From an uncultured Eubacteriales bacterium (GTDB lineage Bacteria; Bacillota; Clostridia; Christensenellales; CAG-138): a stretch of DNA of 64,000 nucleotides. Position numbers and translations under genes: made by a program. The DNA is taken from the NCBI GenBank assembly GCA_902801845.1, contig CADCJW010000003.1, forward strand, positions 1-64,000. Direction: 5' to 3'. Every line of letters starts with the position of its first letter. Positions within the stretch are counted from its first letter, which is position 1. Below the pieces are notes generated by a model, which saw nothing but the letters and a program-made list of their open reading frames with translations, did no database searches and was not told the origin of the DNA. Of the stretch, positions 32,065 to 39,849 are shown in pieces.

Positions 32065-32580
32065 ATGATCTATTGGCTCAACGGCGCCTATGGCGTGGGG
32101 AAGACCACCGTGGCGATGCGGCTTTTGCCTTTGCTGCGCAACGCGCACCTGTATGACCCCGAACTGGTGGGCAACGGCATCCGGGACAATTACCCGGAGG
32201 CCCTCTTTTGCGAGACCTTCGAGGAGTATCCTGCCTGGCTGGAGACCAACTATCGGGTGTTGAAGGACCTATATGAACGGTACGACGGGGATATCGTGGT
32301 GCCCATGACCCTGCTCCGCGAGGCGTCCTATGCCGCCATGGTGCAAAGGCTTAGGGACGAGGGCGTTCCCGTGCAGTATATCTATTTGGACTGTGACGCG
32401 GAGACGCTGCGGTATCGGATGGTGGACCTGGGCCGGGAGAAGCCGGACAGCTGGTGCGTGGGGCATATCCCCATCTGCCTGGCGGTCCAGGCCGCCGAGA
32501 CCCACGCCGTCCACGTCCCCACGGTGGGGCGGACGCCCGAGCAGATCGCCGCCCAGATCGCGGCGCTGCCTGGTAAATAG
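32065..32580 (+). CDS. TmrB-like P-loop nucleoside-triphosphate-binding protein
   Basis: A 171-residue P-loop protein. Its N-terminus MIYWLNGAYGVGKTTVAMRL carries the Walker A motif, and HLYDPELVGNGIRDNYPE, WLETNYRVL and DIVVPMTLLR match the layout of Bacillus TmrB, which binds ATP and confers tunicamycin resistance. The C-terminus is shorter than TmrB. It could equally be a small-molecule kinase conferring a different resistance. SD AAGGAGG precedes the ATG. It probably shares a message with the tandem acetyltransferase. Confidence 0.75.
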   Translation: MIYWLNGAYGVGKTTVAMRLLPLLRNAHLYDPELVGNGIRDNYPEALFCETFEEYPAWLETNYRVLKDLYERYDGDIVVPMTLLREASYAAMVQRLRDEGVPVQYIYLDCDAETLRYRMVDLGREKPDSWCVGHIPICLAVQAAETHAVHVPTVGRTPEQIAAQIAALPGK

Positions 32581-32592
32581 GCTCGCGGGCCC

Positions 32593-32621
32593 TTGCATTT
32601 TCCGACGTGGGATACTATACT
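32593..32621 (+). promoter_or_regulatory. Promoter giving a leaderless mRNA for the EamA transporter
   Basis: TTGCAT (32593-32598), 17 bases, TATACT (32616-32621). The predicted transcription start, about 7 bases after the -10, coincides with the ATG at 32629, which has no Shine-Dalgarno. Confidence 0.65.
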
Positions 32622-32628
32622 ACCTTCC

Positions 32629-33522
32629 ATGGACAAGAAAAAGCAGATCAAAGCCATCCTGGCGGCCGCTGCCTGCCACGTAGCCTGGGGCTTCAGCTTC
32701 CTGGCCTCCCGCAAGGGGCTGGACGCGGCCCCGGTGTTCGTGTTGCTGAGCCATCGGTTCGGGCTGTCCTTCTTGACCATGAACCTGCTTGTGCTGCTGG
32801 GCGTGGGCAAGCTCGATTTCAAAGGCAAGGTCCTGTGGAAGCCCATCCTGCTGGGGATGATGCAGCCGGTCATCTACTTCTTCGGGGAGCAGTACGGCAT
32901 CCTCCATTCCAACACCGTCTTTTCCGGGGTCATGATCGCCATGATCCCCATCGTGGCCACCCTGGCGGCCTGGCCCGTGCTGCGGGAGAAACCCTCCCTG
33001 GGTCAGCTATTCTTCAGCTTCCTGTCGGTCTGCGGCGTGGTGGGCATCGGGCTCATGAACCGGAGCTCCGGGGCCCTGGACTGGATCGGCGCGGTGGCCC
33101 TGTCCGTGGCCGTCCTCTCCGCCGGGGCCTACACCCTCATCGGCCGCAGCATCTCCCAGGACTATACCCCCTTCGAGCGGACCTATACCATGATGGGCGT
33201 GGGCACCGCAGCCTTCACACCCCTGGCTCTGATCCAGACGGGGGGCAGCGTGTCCGGCTTCTTCCGGCCCCTCGGTCAGCCCACCTATCTGTTCGCCGTC
33301 CTGTTCCTGGCCCTGGCGTGCTCCGTGGCCGGATTCTTCCTTTCCGGCTATTCCATCACCCACCTGACCGTGGCCCGGGAGACGGTCTTTTCGAATTTGA
33401 CCACCGCCGTGTCCGTCTTCGCCGGTGTGATCTTCCTCCACGAACCCTTCACCTGGTTCGGCGCCTTTTGCTGTTTGGTGATCTTCGTGGGCATCTACGG
33501 GGTCCAGAAGACGGCGCCGTAG
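32629..33522 (+). CDS. EamA/DMT family transporter
   Basis: A 297-residue drug/metabolite transporter with ten predicted transmembrane helices in two EamA repeats (AAACHVAWGFSFLASRKGLD opens the first; GAVALSVAVLSAGAYTLIGR opens the second; a C-terminal LTVARETVFSNLTTAVSVFAG segment is typical). The substrate is unknown; members export metabolites or amino acids. The ATG at 32629 gives the family N-terminus MDKKKQIKA and lies at the predicted transcription start, so the mRNA is probably leaderless. Confidence 0.9.
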   Translation: MDKKKQIKAILAAAACHVAWGFSFLASRKGLDAAPVFVLLSHRFGLSFLTMNLLVLLGVGKLDFKGKVLWKPILLGMMQPVIYFFGEQYGILHSNTVFSGVMIAMIPIVATLAAWPVLREKPSLGQLFFSFLSVCGVVGIGLMNRSSGALDWIGAVALSVAVLSAGAYTLIGRSISQDYTPFERTYTMMGVGTAAFTPLALIQTGGSVSGFFRPLGQPTYLFAVLFLALACSVAGFFLSGYSITHLTVARETVFSNLTTAVSVFAGVIFLHEPFTWFGAFCCLVIFVGIYGVQKTAP

Positions 33523-33534
33523 GAGCGTGATATC

Positions 33535-33606
33535 TTTTCTTTCTTTTTGCCGCTTTTTTCTCTTCGGTGAAGAGGAAAAAAGCGGCGCAAAAAAGAGAAG
33601 CATAAA
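33535..33606 (-). repeat. Hairpin repeat family R1, copy c (inverted)
   Basis: GCCGCTTTTTTCTCTTC (33549-33565) pairs with GAAGAGGAAAAAAGCGGC (33569-33586; one bulged base) around GGT. Read on the minus strand it begins GCTTCTCTTTTTTGCGCC, the R1 preface. The closing pairs differ from copies a and b yet still pair. Confidence 0.7.
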
Positions 33607-33611
33607 ATGAT

Positions 33612-33650
33612 AAAGGGGAGATGCCATGAAAGCATTTCCCCCTTTTTAAA
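33612..33650 (+). terminator. Hairpin after the EamA gene
   Basis: AAAGGGG-A-GATGC (33612-33624) pairs imperfectly with GCATTTCCCCCTTT (33632-33645) and is followed by TTAAAGTTC. It could terminate transcripts from either side. Confidence 0.5.
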
Positions 33651-33700
33651 GTTCTTTTTGGTCCTTTTTCTTTCAAGAAAAAGGATCAGGCTTCAAATAA
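33648..33700 (-). repeat. Hairpin repeat family R2, copy b (inverted)
   Basis: GTCCTTTTTCT (33661-33671) pairs with AGAAAAAGGAT (33676-33686) around TTCA. On the minus strand the hairpin is followed by CAAAAAGAACTTTA, matching the tail of copy a at 29510. It lies just past the asnA stop. Confidence 0.62.
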
Positions 33701-33709
33701 AAACCTTTC

Positions 33710-34717
33710 TTATAAAAGCAGGATGCCCGCTTCCTCGCAAGCCTTTCGGGTCTGCTCGTCCCAGAGGCTGCTCTGGACCTCGCCGATGTGGCAGGTGCCG
33801 ATCATCAGCATGCAGAGTCGGCTTTGGCCGATGCCGCCGCCCATGGTCAAAGGGAGCTCGCCGTTTAGCAGCATCCGGTGGAAGGGGAGCTGGGCCCGCT
33901 CCGGGCATCCCGCGGCCTGGAGCTGCCGAGTGAGGGCAGGGGGGTCCACCCGGATGCCCATGGACGAAACCTCCATCGCCCGGCCCAGCACCTCATCCCA
34001 CATGAGGATGTCCCCGTTCAGCGTCCAGTCATCGTAGTCCGGCGCGCGGCCGTCGTGGGGCTTTCCGCTCTTCAGCGGGGCGCCGATCTGCTCCAGGAAC
34101 ACGGTCCCGTGCTGGCGGACGATCTCGTTCTCCCGCTCGTGGGGGGTGAGGTCGGGGTACATATCCTCCAGCTCCTGGGTGCGGATGAAGAACACCTCCC
34201 TTGTCAGGTTCATGGGCAGGCTCGGGAACGCCACGCTCAAGGCGTCCGCCGTCTCGCAGATGGCGTCCACGATGGACTGGACCGTGCGCCTAAGGGTGTA
34301 TTCCGTCCGCTCCTCGGGGCGGATGATCTTTTCCCAGTCCCATTGGTCCACATAGATGGAGTGGAGGTTGTCCAGCTGCTCGTCCCGGCGGATGGCGTTC
34401 ATGTCCGTGAACAGCCCCTTGCCGGGCCGGAACCCGTATCGCTTCAGGGCCAGTCGCTTCCACTTGGCCAGGGAGTGGACCACCTGCCCCTCAGCGTTCG
34501 CCGCCGGGATGGTGAAGCTGACAGGCCGCTCATAGCCGTTCAGATCGTCGTTGAGGCCGGAGCCGGCCGCCACGAACAGGGGCGCGGACACCCGTCTCAG
34601 GTTCAGGGCGCTGCCCAGGTTCACCTGAAAGCTGTTCTTGATGAATTCGATGGCCCGCTGCATCTCGTACACGGACAGAGGGGACCGATATCCCTGGGGA
34701 ATATACACCTCGTTCAT
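33710..34717 (-). CDS. asnA: Aspartate--ammonia ligase
   Basis: A 335-residue ammonia-dependent asparagine synthetase of the class-II aminoacyl-tRNA synthetase fold. Motifs: MNEVYIPQGYRSPLSVYEMQ, VSAPLFVAAGSGLNDDLNGY, ALKRYGFRPGKGLFTDMNAIRRDE, SIYVDQWDWEKII, and the C-terminal LPLTMGGGIGQSRLCMLM with motif 3. Length matches E. coli AsnA. The ATG at 34717 has GGGAGG on its strand; a start 11 codons upstream lacks support. Transcribed divergently from the acyltransferase gene. Confidence 0.96.
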   Translation of the reverse strand: MNEVYIPQGYRSPLSVYEMQRAIEFIKNSFQVNLGSALNLRRVSAPLFVAAGSGLNDDLNGYERPVSFTIPAANAEGQVVHSLAKWKRLALKRYGFRPGKGLFTDMNAIRRDEQLDNLHSIYVDQWDWEKIIRPEERTEYTLRRTVQSIVDAICETADALSVAFPSLPMNLTREVFFIRTQELEDMYPDLTPHERENEIVRQHGTVFLEQIGAPLKSGKPHDGRAPDYDDWTLNGDILMWDEVLGRAMEVSSMGIRVDPPALTRQLQAAGCPERAQLPFHRMLLNGELPLTMGGGIGQSRLCMLMIGTCHIGEVQSSLWDEQTRKACEEAGILLL

Positions 34718-34748
34718 AGGGCTGCCTCCCGGATAAAACTTGAAAAAC

Positions 34749-34778
34749 AATATAATATATGATCCGTGCTCTTGTCAA
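34749..34778 (-). promoter_or_regulatory. Promoter of asnA
   Basis: On the minus strand TTGACA (34773-34778) and TATATT (34749-34754) are 18 bases apart, about 32 bases before the asnA start. Confidence 0.7.
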
Positions 34779-34796
34779 GGGCCAAGGCGGGCAGGG

Positions 34797-34825
34797 TTGC
34801 TTCTTTTTCGGGGCTATGGTACAAT
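34797..34825 (+). promoter_or_regulatory. Promoter of the acyltransferase/zinc-ribbon pair
   Basis: TTGCTT (34797-34802), 17 bases, TACAAT (34820-34825), back to back with the asnA promoter. Confidence 0.68.
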
Positions 34826-34858
34826 GCCCCTATCGTTTTTGGAAGGGAGGACAGGCTC

Positions 34859-36136
34859 ATGGGCGGTGCGCGCAGCAAGGTTTGGATGCCCCTCGACAAC
34901 GCTGCCCTCATCTTTCCCGCCATCCGCCGCAAAAACTGGAACAACGTGTTTCGGGAATCCGTGACCCTCACCGAAGCGATCGACCCCGTCTTGTTGCAGC
35001 AGGCGGTGAACGAGCTCATGCCCCGGTTCCCCTCCTTCTATCTCAGGCTCCGTCGGGGCGTCTTCTGGTATTATCTGGAGGAGGTGGAGGCCCCGCCCCT
35101 GGTCCAGGAGGACTACGCTTACCCCCTGACCTTCATGACCCGGGGGGAGATGGGCCGCTGCTGCCTGCGGGTGCTCTACTATCGGAACCGGATCGCCGTG
35201 GAGTTCTTCCACGTACTCTCCGACGGCGGCGGCGCCATGGTGTATCTAAAGACCCTGACCGCCCGATACCTTGCCCTGCGCTATGGGGCGCAGATCCCGC
35301 CCACGGACGGGGTGATGGACGTCCATGGGCATCCCGATCCCGAGGAGCTGGAGGACAGCTTCCAGCGGTACGCCGCCGACCATCCGGCTTTCTGCCCGGA
35401 GGCGGAGGCCTATCGCCTCCCCGGCAAGCGGGAGCTGGGCCGGTTCACGGGCCTCATCACCGGCGTGGTCCCCGCCCAGGCCCTGCGCGCCTTGGCCCAT
35501 CGGTACGGCTGCACCGTCACCGTGCTCCTTTCCGCGGTCATGGCCGAGTGCGTCCTTGCCATGCAGGAGGAACAGGTGCCCAAAAAGCGGCAGAAGCCGG
35601 TGAAGATCACCGTCCCCGTGGACCTGAGGCGGCTGTTCCCCAGCCGGACCCTCCGAAACTTCGTCCTTACCGTGAACCCGGGCGTGGACCCGCGCCTGGG
35701 CGCCTACACCCTTCGGGAGCTTTGCGACACCTTCACCCACCAGCTGGCGGCGGAGACCACGCCCCAGCGCATGGCGGGCCGCATCGCGGAGAACGTGAAC
35801 CCGCAGCGCAACGGCTTCATGAAGGCGGTGCCCGTGATCCTCAAGACCCCGGTCATGCGGGCGGTCTACGATCGGCGGGGGGAGAAGCTGGGCTGTCTCA
35901 ACGTCTCCAACCTGGGAGTCCAGGAGCTGCCGGCGGCCATGGCCCCCTATGTGGAGCGGATGGAGTTCATCATCGGCGTCCAGTACTCCTATCCCAACAA
36001 CTGCTCCCTGGTCACCTGCCAGGGGGTCACCTGCATCAACATGATCCGCAGCACCCGCAGCACGGAGCTGGAGCGGCGGTTCTTCTCCCGGCTGGTGGAG
36101 CTGGGGGTGCCCGTGTCCATCGAGACCAACGAGTGA
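34859..36136 (+). CDS. Alcohol-acetyltransferase / condensation-domain-like protein
   Basis: A 425-residue CoA-dependent acyltransferase-fold protein resembling the AATase/condensation superfamily. The region VEFFHVLSDGGGAMVYLKTL holds a degenerate HHxxxDG motif: the first His is replaced by Phe, with H and D retained. Later TVLLSAVMAECVLAM, ITVPVDLRRLFPSRTLRNFV and SNLGVQELP are typical of this fold. Substrates are unknown. The ATG at 34859 has AAGGGAGG. The next gene, a zinc-ribbon membrane protein, follows by 31 bases and is a frequent partner of this family in Clostridia as I recall. Confidence 0.75.
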   Translation: MGGARSKVWMPLDNAALIFPAIRRKNWNNVFRESVTLTEAIDPVLLQQAVNELMPRFPSFYLRLRRGVFWYYLEEVEAPPLVQEDYAYPLTFMTRGEMGRCCLRVLYYRNRIAVEFFHVLSDGGGAMVYLKTLTARYLALRYGAQIPPTDGVMDVHGHPDPEELEDSFQRYAADHPAFCPEAEAYRLPGKRELGRFTGLITGVVPAQALRALAHRYGCTVTVLLSAVMAECVLAMQEEQVPKKRQKPVKITVPVDLRRLFPSRTLRNFVLTVNPGVDPRLGAYTLRELCDTFTHQLAAETTPQRMAGRIAENVNPQRNGFMKAVPVILKTPVMRAVYDRRGEKLGCLNVSNLGVQELPAAMAPYVERMEFIIGVQYSYPNNCSLVTCQGVTCINMIRSTRSTELERRFFSRLVELGVPVSIETNE

Positions 36137-36167
36137 AGAAAACAGCTGAAAAAGGAACGTGATAGAT

Positions 36168-36863
36168 ATGTACTGCGTGAAATGCGGCGTCCGGCTCCGG
36201 GAAGGGGCCAAAGCATGCCCCCTCTGCGGCACCCCCGTGTGGTGTCCGGAGGCGGGGGAGAGGGCTCCTGAGGCCGCCCCCTATTCCGAGCGGTATCCCG
36301 TCATCCGTCGCCAGGAGCGGCTCACGATCATGGCCGCTTTGACGGTGGCGCTGCTGGCGGCCATGGTGGCCTGCTGCTCCATCTGCCTCCATACCACGGG
36401 CAGGATCGGCTGGTCCTTCTATGTGCTCGTGGGGACAGTGACCTTCTATCTCGTCTTTTTGTTGCCCTGGTGGTTCAAAAACCCGCACCCCATGGTCTTC
36501 GTGCCCGTGGCCTTTTTGTCCCTGTGTCTGATGCTGCTGCTCATCTGCGGCTACACCGGGGACCACTGGTTCTGGAGCTTCGCCTTCCCCCTGACGGGGA
36601 TCGTGGCCGTTTTGACCATCGGCGCCATCGCCCTCTTCCGCTATGTGAGGCGGGGAGCGATCTTCATCACCGGCGGGCTTCTGACGGTCTGCGGCGGGGC
36701 CTGTCTGCTGATTGAGCTTTTCCAGCATCTCACCTTCCACACGCCCATGTTCACCTGGTCCATCTACGCGGCGGTGGTGTTCGCTCTCTTCGGTGGATTT
36801 CTCCTGCTGGCGGGGATGATCCGGCCCCTCAGGGAGCATCTGGAGCGCAAGTTTTTCCTGTGA
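36168..36863 (+). CDS. Zinc-ribbon membrane protein (DUF6320-like)
   Basis: A 231-residue protein. It starts MYCVKCGVRLREGAKACPLC, a two-CxxC zinc ribbon (residues 3-20), then a linker and six predicted transmembrane helices between about 50 and 220. It resembles DUF6320-type proteins encoded beside condensation-like acyltransferases; function unknown. ATG 36168 is preferred to GTG 36159 because AAAAAGGA lies at better spacing and the ribbon starts there. Probably co-transcribed with the gene before it. Confidence 0.72.
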   Translation: MYCVKCGVRLREGAKACPLCGTPVWCPEAGERAPEAAPYSERYPVIRRQERLTIMAALTVALLAAMVACCSICLHTTGRIGWSFYVLVGTVTFYLVFLLPWWFKNPHPMVFVPVAFLSLCLMLLLICGYTGDHWFWSFAFPLTGIVAVLTIGAIALFRYVRRGAIFITGGLLTVCGGACLLIELFQHLTFHTPMFTWSIYAAVVFALFGGFLLLAGMIRPLREHLERKFFL

Positions 36864-36903
36864 ACCGGGGCCGAAATAATTTGGTCATAGACCGTTAACA
36901 GAA

Positions 36904-36932
36904 TTGACAAATATGTTCTTTTGTGCTATAAG
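36904..36932 (+). promoter_or_regulatory. Strong promoter of the BMP binding-protein gene
   Basis: TTGACA (36904-36909), 17 bases, TATAAG (36927-36932). The roughly 70-base leader includes a GGGG-AGAAA-CCCC hairpin (36951-36963). Confidence 0.8.
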
Positions 36933-37008
36933 AAAAGTATGTTTGTGCTGGGGAGAAACCCCCTCGGCATGGATAAATCCAGTATCAAAATGGGAAAGGA
37001 AACCAAAG

Positions 37009-38112
37009 ATGAAAAAGATTCTGTCCATCATGCTGGCGCTCGTCATGGTCTTCGCCCTGGTCGGCGTCGCCCAGGCTGCGGAAGAAGTGAAGGTCGCTAT
37101 GATCACCGACTACGGCGATATCACCGACCAGTCCTTCAACCAGACCACCTATGAGGCCTGCAAGGCGTTCTGCGAAGCCAAGAACATCGACTTCCAGTAC
37201 TATAAGCCCTCCTCTGACTCCGATGAGGATCGTATCTCCTCCATCGAGAAGGCCATCGACGACGGCTTCAACGTGATCGTGATGCCTGGTTACGCCTTTG
37301 CTCCCGCCATCGCCAAGACCGCGCCCGAGTATGAGGACGTGACCTTCATCGCCCTGGATGTGTCTGAGTACGATCTGACCTCCGCCGGCCTCGAGACCCT
37401 TCCCGCCAACATGTACAGCGCCGTGTACCAGGAGGAGCTCTGCGGTTACATGGCCGGTTATGCGGCTGTGAAGCTGGGCTTCAAGAAGCTGGGCTTCCTG
37501 GGCGGCATGGCCGTTCCCGCCGTGGTCCGCTATGGCTACGGCTTCGTGCAGGGCGTGGACGCCGCTGCGGCTGAGCTTGGTCTTGCCGACGTGGCCGTCA
37601 AGTATGCTTACGGCAACCAGTTCTACGGCGACGCGGATATCACCGCCGCCATGGATGTCTGGTACGGCGCTGACACCGAAGTGGTCTTCGCCTGCGGCGG
37701 CGGCATCTTCACCTCTGCCGGTGAGTCCGCCAAGAAGTACGGCAAGAAGGTCATCGGCGTGGACGTGGACCAGGCCGGCACCATCGACGGTCTCTATGGT
37801 GAGGGCATCACCGTGACCTCCGCCATGAAGGGCCTGGCCGCCACGGTCAACACCATGCTGGGCAAGGTCGTGGAAGGCACCTTCGAGGGCGGCAAGGTGG
37901 AGAACCTGGGCCTCGTCTCTGCGGTCCCCGAAGAGAACTACGTCCAGATCGCTGGTTCCACCCAGTTCTCCGACAGCTTCACCGCTGAGGATTACGCCGC
38001 GCTGGTGGCCAAGATGTTCGCCGGTGAGATCTCTGTGTCCGCTGACATCGAGAAGACCGCTTCCGACTTCGCCACCGTCATCACCGTGGACGATCAGGGC
38101 AACATCAAGTAA
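37009..38112 (+). CDS. BMP family ABC transporter substrate-binding protein (nucleoside type)
   Basis: A 367-residue periplasmic-binding-fold protein of the BMP/PnrA family that binds nucleosides. Family marks: KVAMITDYGDITDQSFNQTT, FNVIVMPGYAFAPAI, GYMAGYAAVKLGFKKLGFLGG, VVFACGGGIFTSAGESAKKY and VIGVDVDQAGTIDG. The signal peptide ends VGVAQA-A and has no lipobox Cys, unusual for this family, whose members are mostly lipoproteins. SD GGGAAAGGA precedes ATG 37009. Terminator and new promoter separate it from the ATPase and permeases, allowing higher expression. Confidence 0.92.
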   Translation: MKKILSIMLALVMVFALVGVAQAAEEVKVAMITDYGDITDQSFNQTTYEACKAFCEAKNIDFQYYKPSSDSDEDRISSIEKAIDDGFNVIVMPGYAFAPAIAKTAPEYEDVTFIALDVSEYDLTSAGLETLPANMYSAVYQEELCGYMAGYAAVKLGFKKLGFLGGMAVPAVVRYGYGFVQGVDAAAAELGLADVAVKYAYGNQFYGDADITAAMDVWYGADTEVVFACGGGIFTSAGESAKKYGKKVIGVDVDQAGTIDGLYGEGITVTSAMKGLAATVNTMLGKVVEGTFEGGKVENLGLVSAVPEENYVQIAGSTQFSDSFTAEDYAALVAKMFAGEISVSADIEKTASDFATVITVDDQGNIK

Positions 38113-38135
38113 GCTGCCTTAAGAGCGATCCAACC

Positions 38136-38168
38136 AAAAGAGCAGACCTTCGGGCCTGCTCTTTTTTT
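38136..38168 (+). terminator. Terminator of the BMP binding-protein gene
   Basis: AAAAGAGCAG (38136-38145) pairs with CTGCTCTTTT (38156-38165) with an inner CC-TTCG-GG, followed by TTT. Confidence 0.9.
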
Positions 38169-38201
38169 GTCACATTTTTGTCATAAACCGCAAAAATTGC
38201 T

Positions 38202-38230
38202 TTGCTTTATGTCCGGTCATATAGTATACT
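38202..38230 (+). promoter_or_regulatory. Promoter of the nucleoside ABC ATPase/permease operon
   Basis: TTGCTT (38202-38207), 17 bases, TATACT (38225-38230). Confidence 0.75.
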
Positions 38231-38286
38231 AATTTTCAGAGTGGCAGGGTATGCCATGAATCTTGAAAAGAAGGAGGGCGTTCACC

Positions 38287-39849
38287 TTGGAAGAAGTCAA
38301 GTCCGCCGCGGCGCAGGCTCCCTATGCCATAGAGATGCTGCACATCACCAAGCGGTTTCCGGGTATCATCGCCAACGACGACATCACCCTTCAGCTGAAA
38401 AAAGGCGAGATCCACGCGCTCCTCGGCGAGAACGGCGCCGGCAAGAGCACGCTCATGAGCGTGCTGTTCGGCCTCTATCAGCCGGAGGAGGGGATCATCA
38501 AGAAGGATGGCAAGGAGGTCCACATCAAGGACCCCAACGATGCCAACGACCTGGGCATCGGCATGGTCCACCAGCACTTCAAGCTGGTGGAGTGCTTCAC
38601 GGTCCTCGATAACATCATCATGGGCGTGGAGCCCACGAAGGCCGGCTTCCTGCAGAAGGATGAGGCCCGCAAAAAGATCCTGGCCCTGTCCGAGAAGTAC
38701 GGCCTCCAGGTGGACCCGGACGCCCGCATCGAGGACATCACCGTGGGCATGCAGCAGCGCACCGAGATCTTGAAGATGCTCTATCGGGACAACGAGATCC
38801 TGATCTTCGACGAGCCCACCGCCGTGCTCACCCCTCAGGAGATCGAGGAGCTCATGGCCATCATGAAGAACCTCTCCAAGGAGGGGAAGAGCATCCTCTT
38901 CATCTCCCACAAGCTCAACGAGATCATGGCCGTGGCCGACCGTTGCTCCGTGCTCCGCAAGGGCAAGTACATCGGCACCGTGGAAACGAAGAACACCACC
39001 GCCGAGGAGCTCTCCGCCATGATGGTGGGCCGGAACGTGAACTTCCACGTGGCCAAGGAGCCCAAGGAGCCCGGGGAGGTGGTCCTCTCCGTGGAGAACA
39101 TGACCGTGGCCTCCAAAGCCCACAGCAACAACGCCGTGAAGAACGTGTCATTGAAGGTCCGCCGGGGCGAGATCGTGTGCCTCGCCGGCATCGACGGCAA
39201 CGGCCAGACCGAGTTCGTCTACGGCCTCACGGGTCTCGAGCCCCTGGTGTCCGGCAAGATCGTCCTGAACGGCAAGGACATCAGCCATGCCCCCATCCGG
39301 GAGCGGAACATCCTGGGCATGAGCCACATCCCCGAGGATCGGCATAAGCACGGTTTGGTCCTGGACTATCCCCTCGAATACAACTTCATCCTGGAGCGGT
39401 ACTTCGAGCCCGAGTTCACCAGCAAGGCGGGCTTCCTCCGCCGGGGCAACATCCGCAAGTACGCCGAAAAGCTCATCGACCAGTACGACGTCCGTTCCGG
39501 CCAGGGCCCCATCACCATCGCCCGGAGCATGTCCGGCGGCAACCAGCAGAAGGCCATCGTGGGCCGGGAGATCGACAAGGATCCGGAGCTGCTGGTGGCG
39601 GTGCAGCCCACCCGCGGCCTGGACGTGGGCGCCATCGAGTACATCCACAAGCAGCTGGTGGCCCAGCGTGACGCGGGCAAGGCCGTGCTGCTGGTGTCCC
39701 TGGAGCTGGACGAGGTCATGGACGTGCCCGATCGGATCCTGGTCATGTACGAGGGCGAGATCGTGGGCGAGCTGGATCCCAAGAAGACCACACAGGAGGA
39801 GCTGGGCCTGTACATGGCCGGCGCCAAGAGAGATGAGGTGAAAGCATGA
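38287..39849 (+). CDS. Nucleoside ABC transporter ATP-binding protein (NupO/YufO-like)
   Basis: A 520-residue double ATPase. First cassette: Walker A GENGAGKST, a Q-loop in GMVHQHF, a degenerate signature TVGMQQRTEIL, Walker B ILIFDEPTAVLT. Second cassette: altered Walker A GIDGNGQTE, signature SGGNQQK, and LVAVQPTRGLDVG. This is typical of BMP-type and sugar CUT2 ATPases. The TTG at 38287 is chosen because AGGAGG lies 9 bases upstream; the in-frame TTG at 38263 precedes that SD. It overlaps the permease by ATGA. Confidence 0.93.
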   Translation: MEEVKSAAAQAPYAIEMLHITKRFPGIIANDDITLQLKKGEIHALLGENGAGKSTLMSVLFGLYQPEEGIIKKDGKEVHIKDPNDANDLGIGMVHQHFKLVECFTVLDNIIMGVEPTKAGFLQKDEARKKILALSEKYGLQVDPDARIEDITVGMQQRTEILKMLYRDNEILIFDEPTAVLTPQEIEELMAIMKNLSKEGKSILFISHKLNEIMAVADRCSVLRKGKYIGTVETKNTTAEELSAMMVGRNVNFHVAKEPKEPGEVVLSVENMTVASKAHSNNAVKNVSLKVRRGEIVCLAGIDGNGQTEFVYGLTGLEPLVSGKIVLNGKDISHAPIRERNILGMSHIPEDRHKHGLVLDYPLEYNFILERYFEPEFTSKAGFLRRGNIRKYAEKLIDQYDVRSGQGPITIARSMSGGNQQKAIVGREIDKDPELLVAVQPTRGLDVGAIEYIHKQLVAQRDAGKAVLLVSLELDEVMDVPDRILVMYEGEIVGELDPKKTTQEELGLYMAGAKRDEVKA

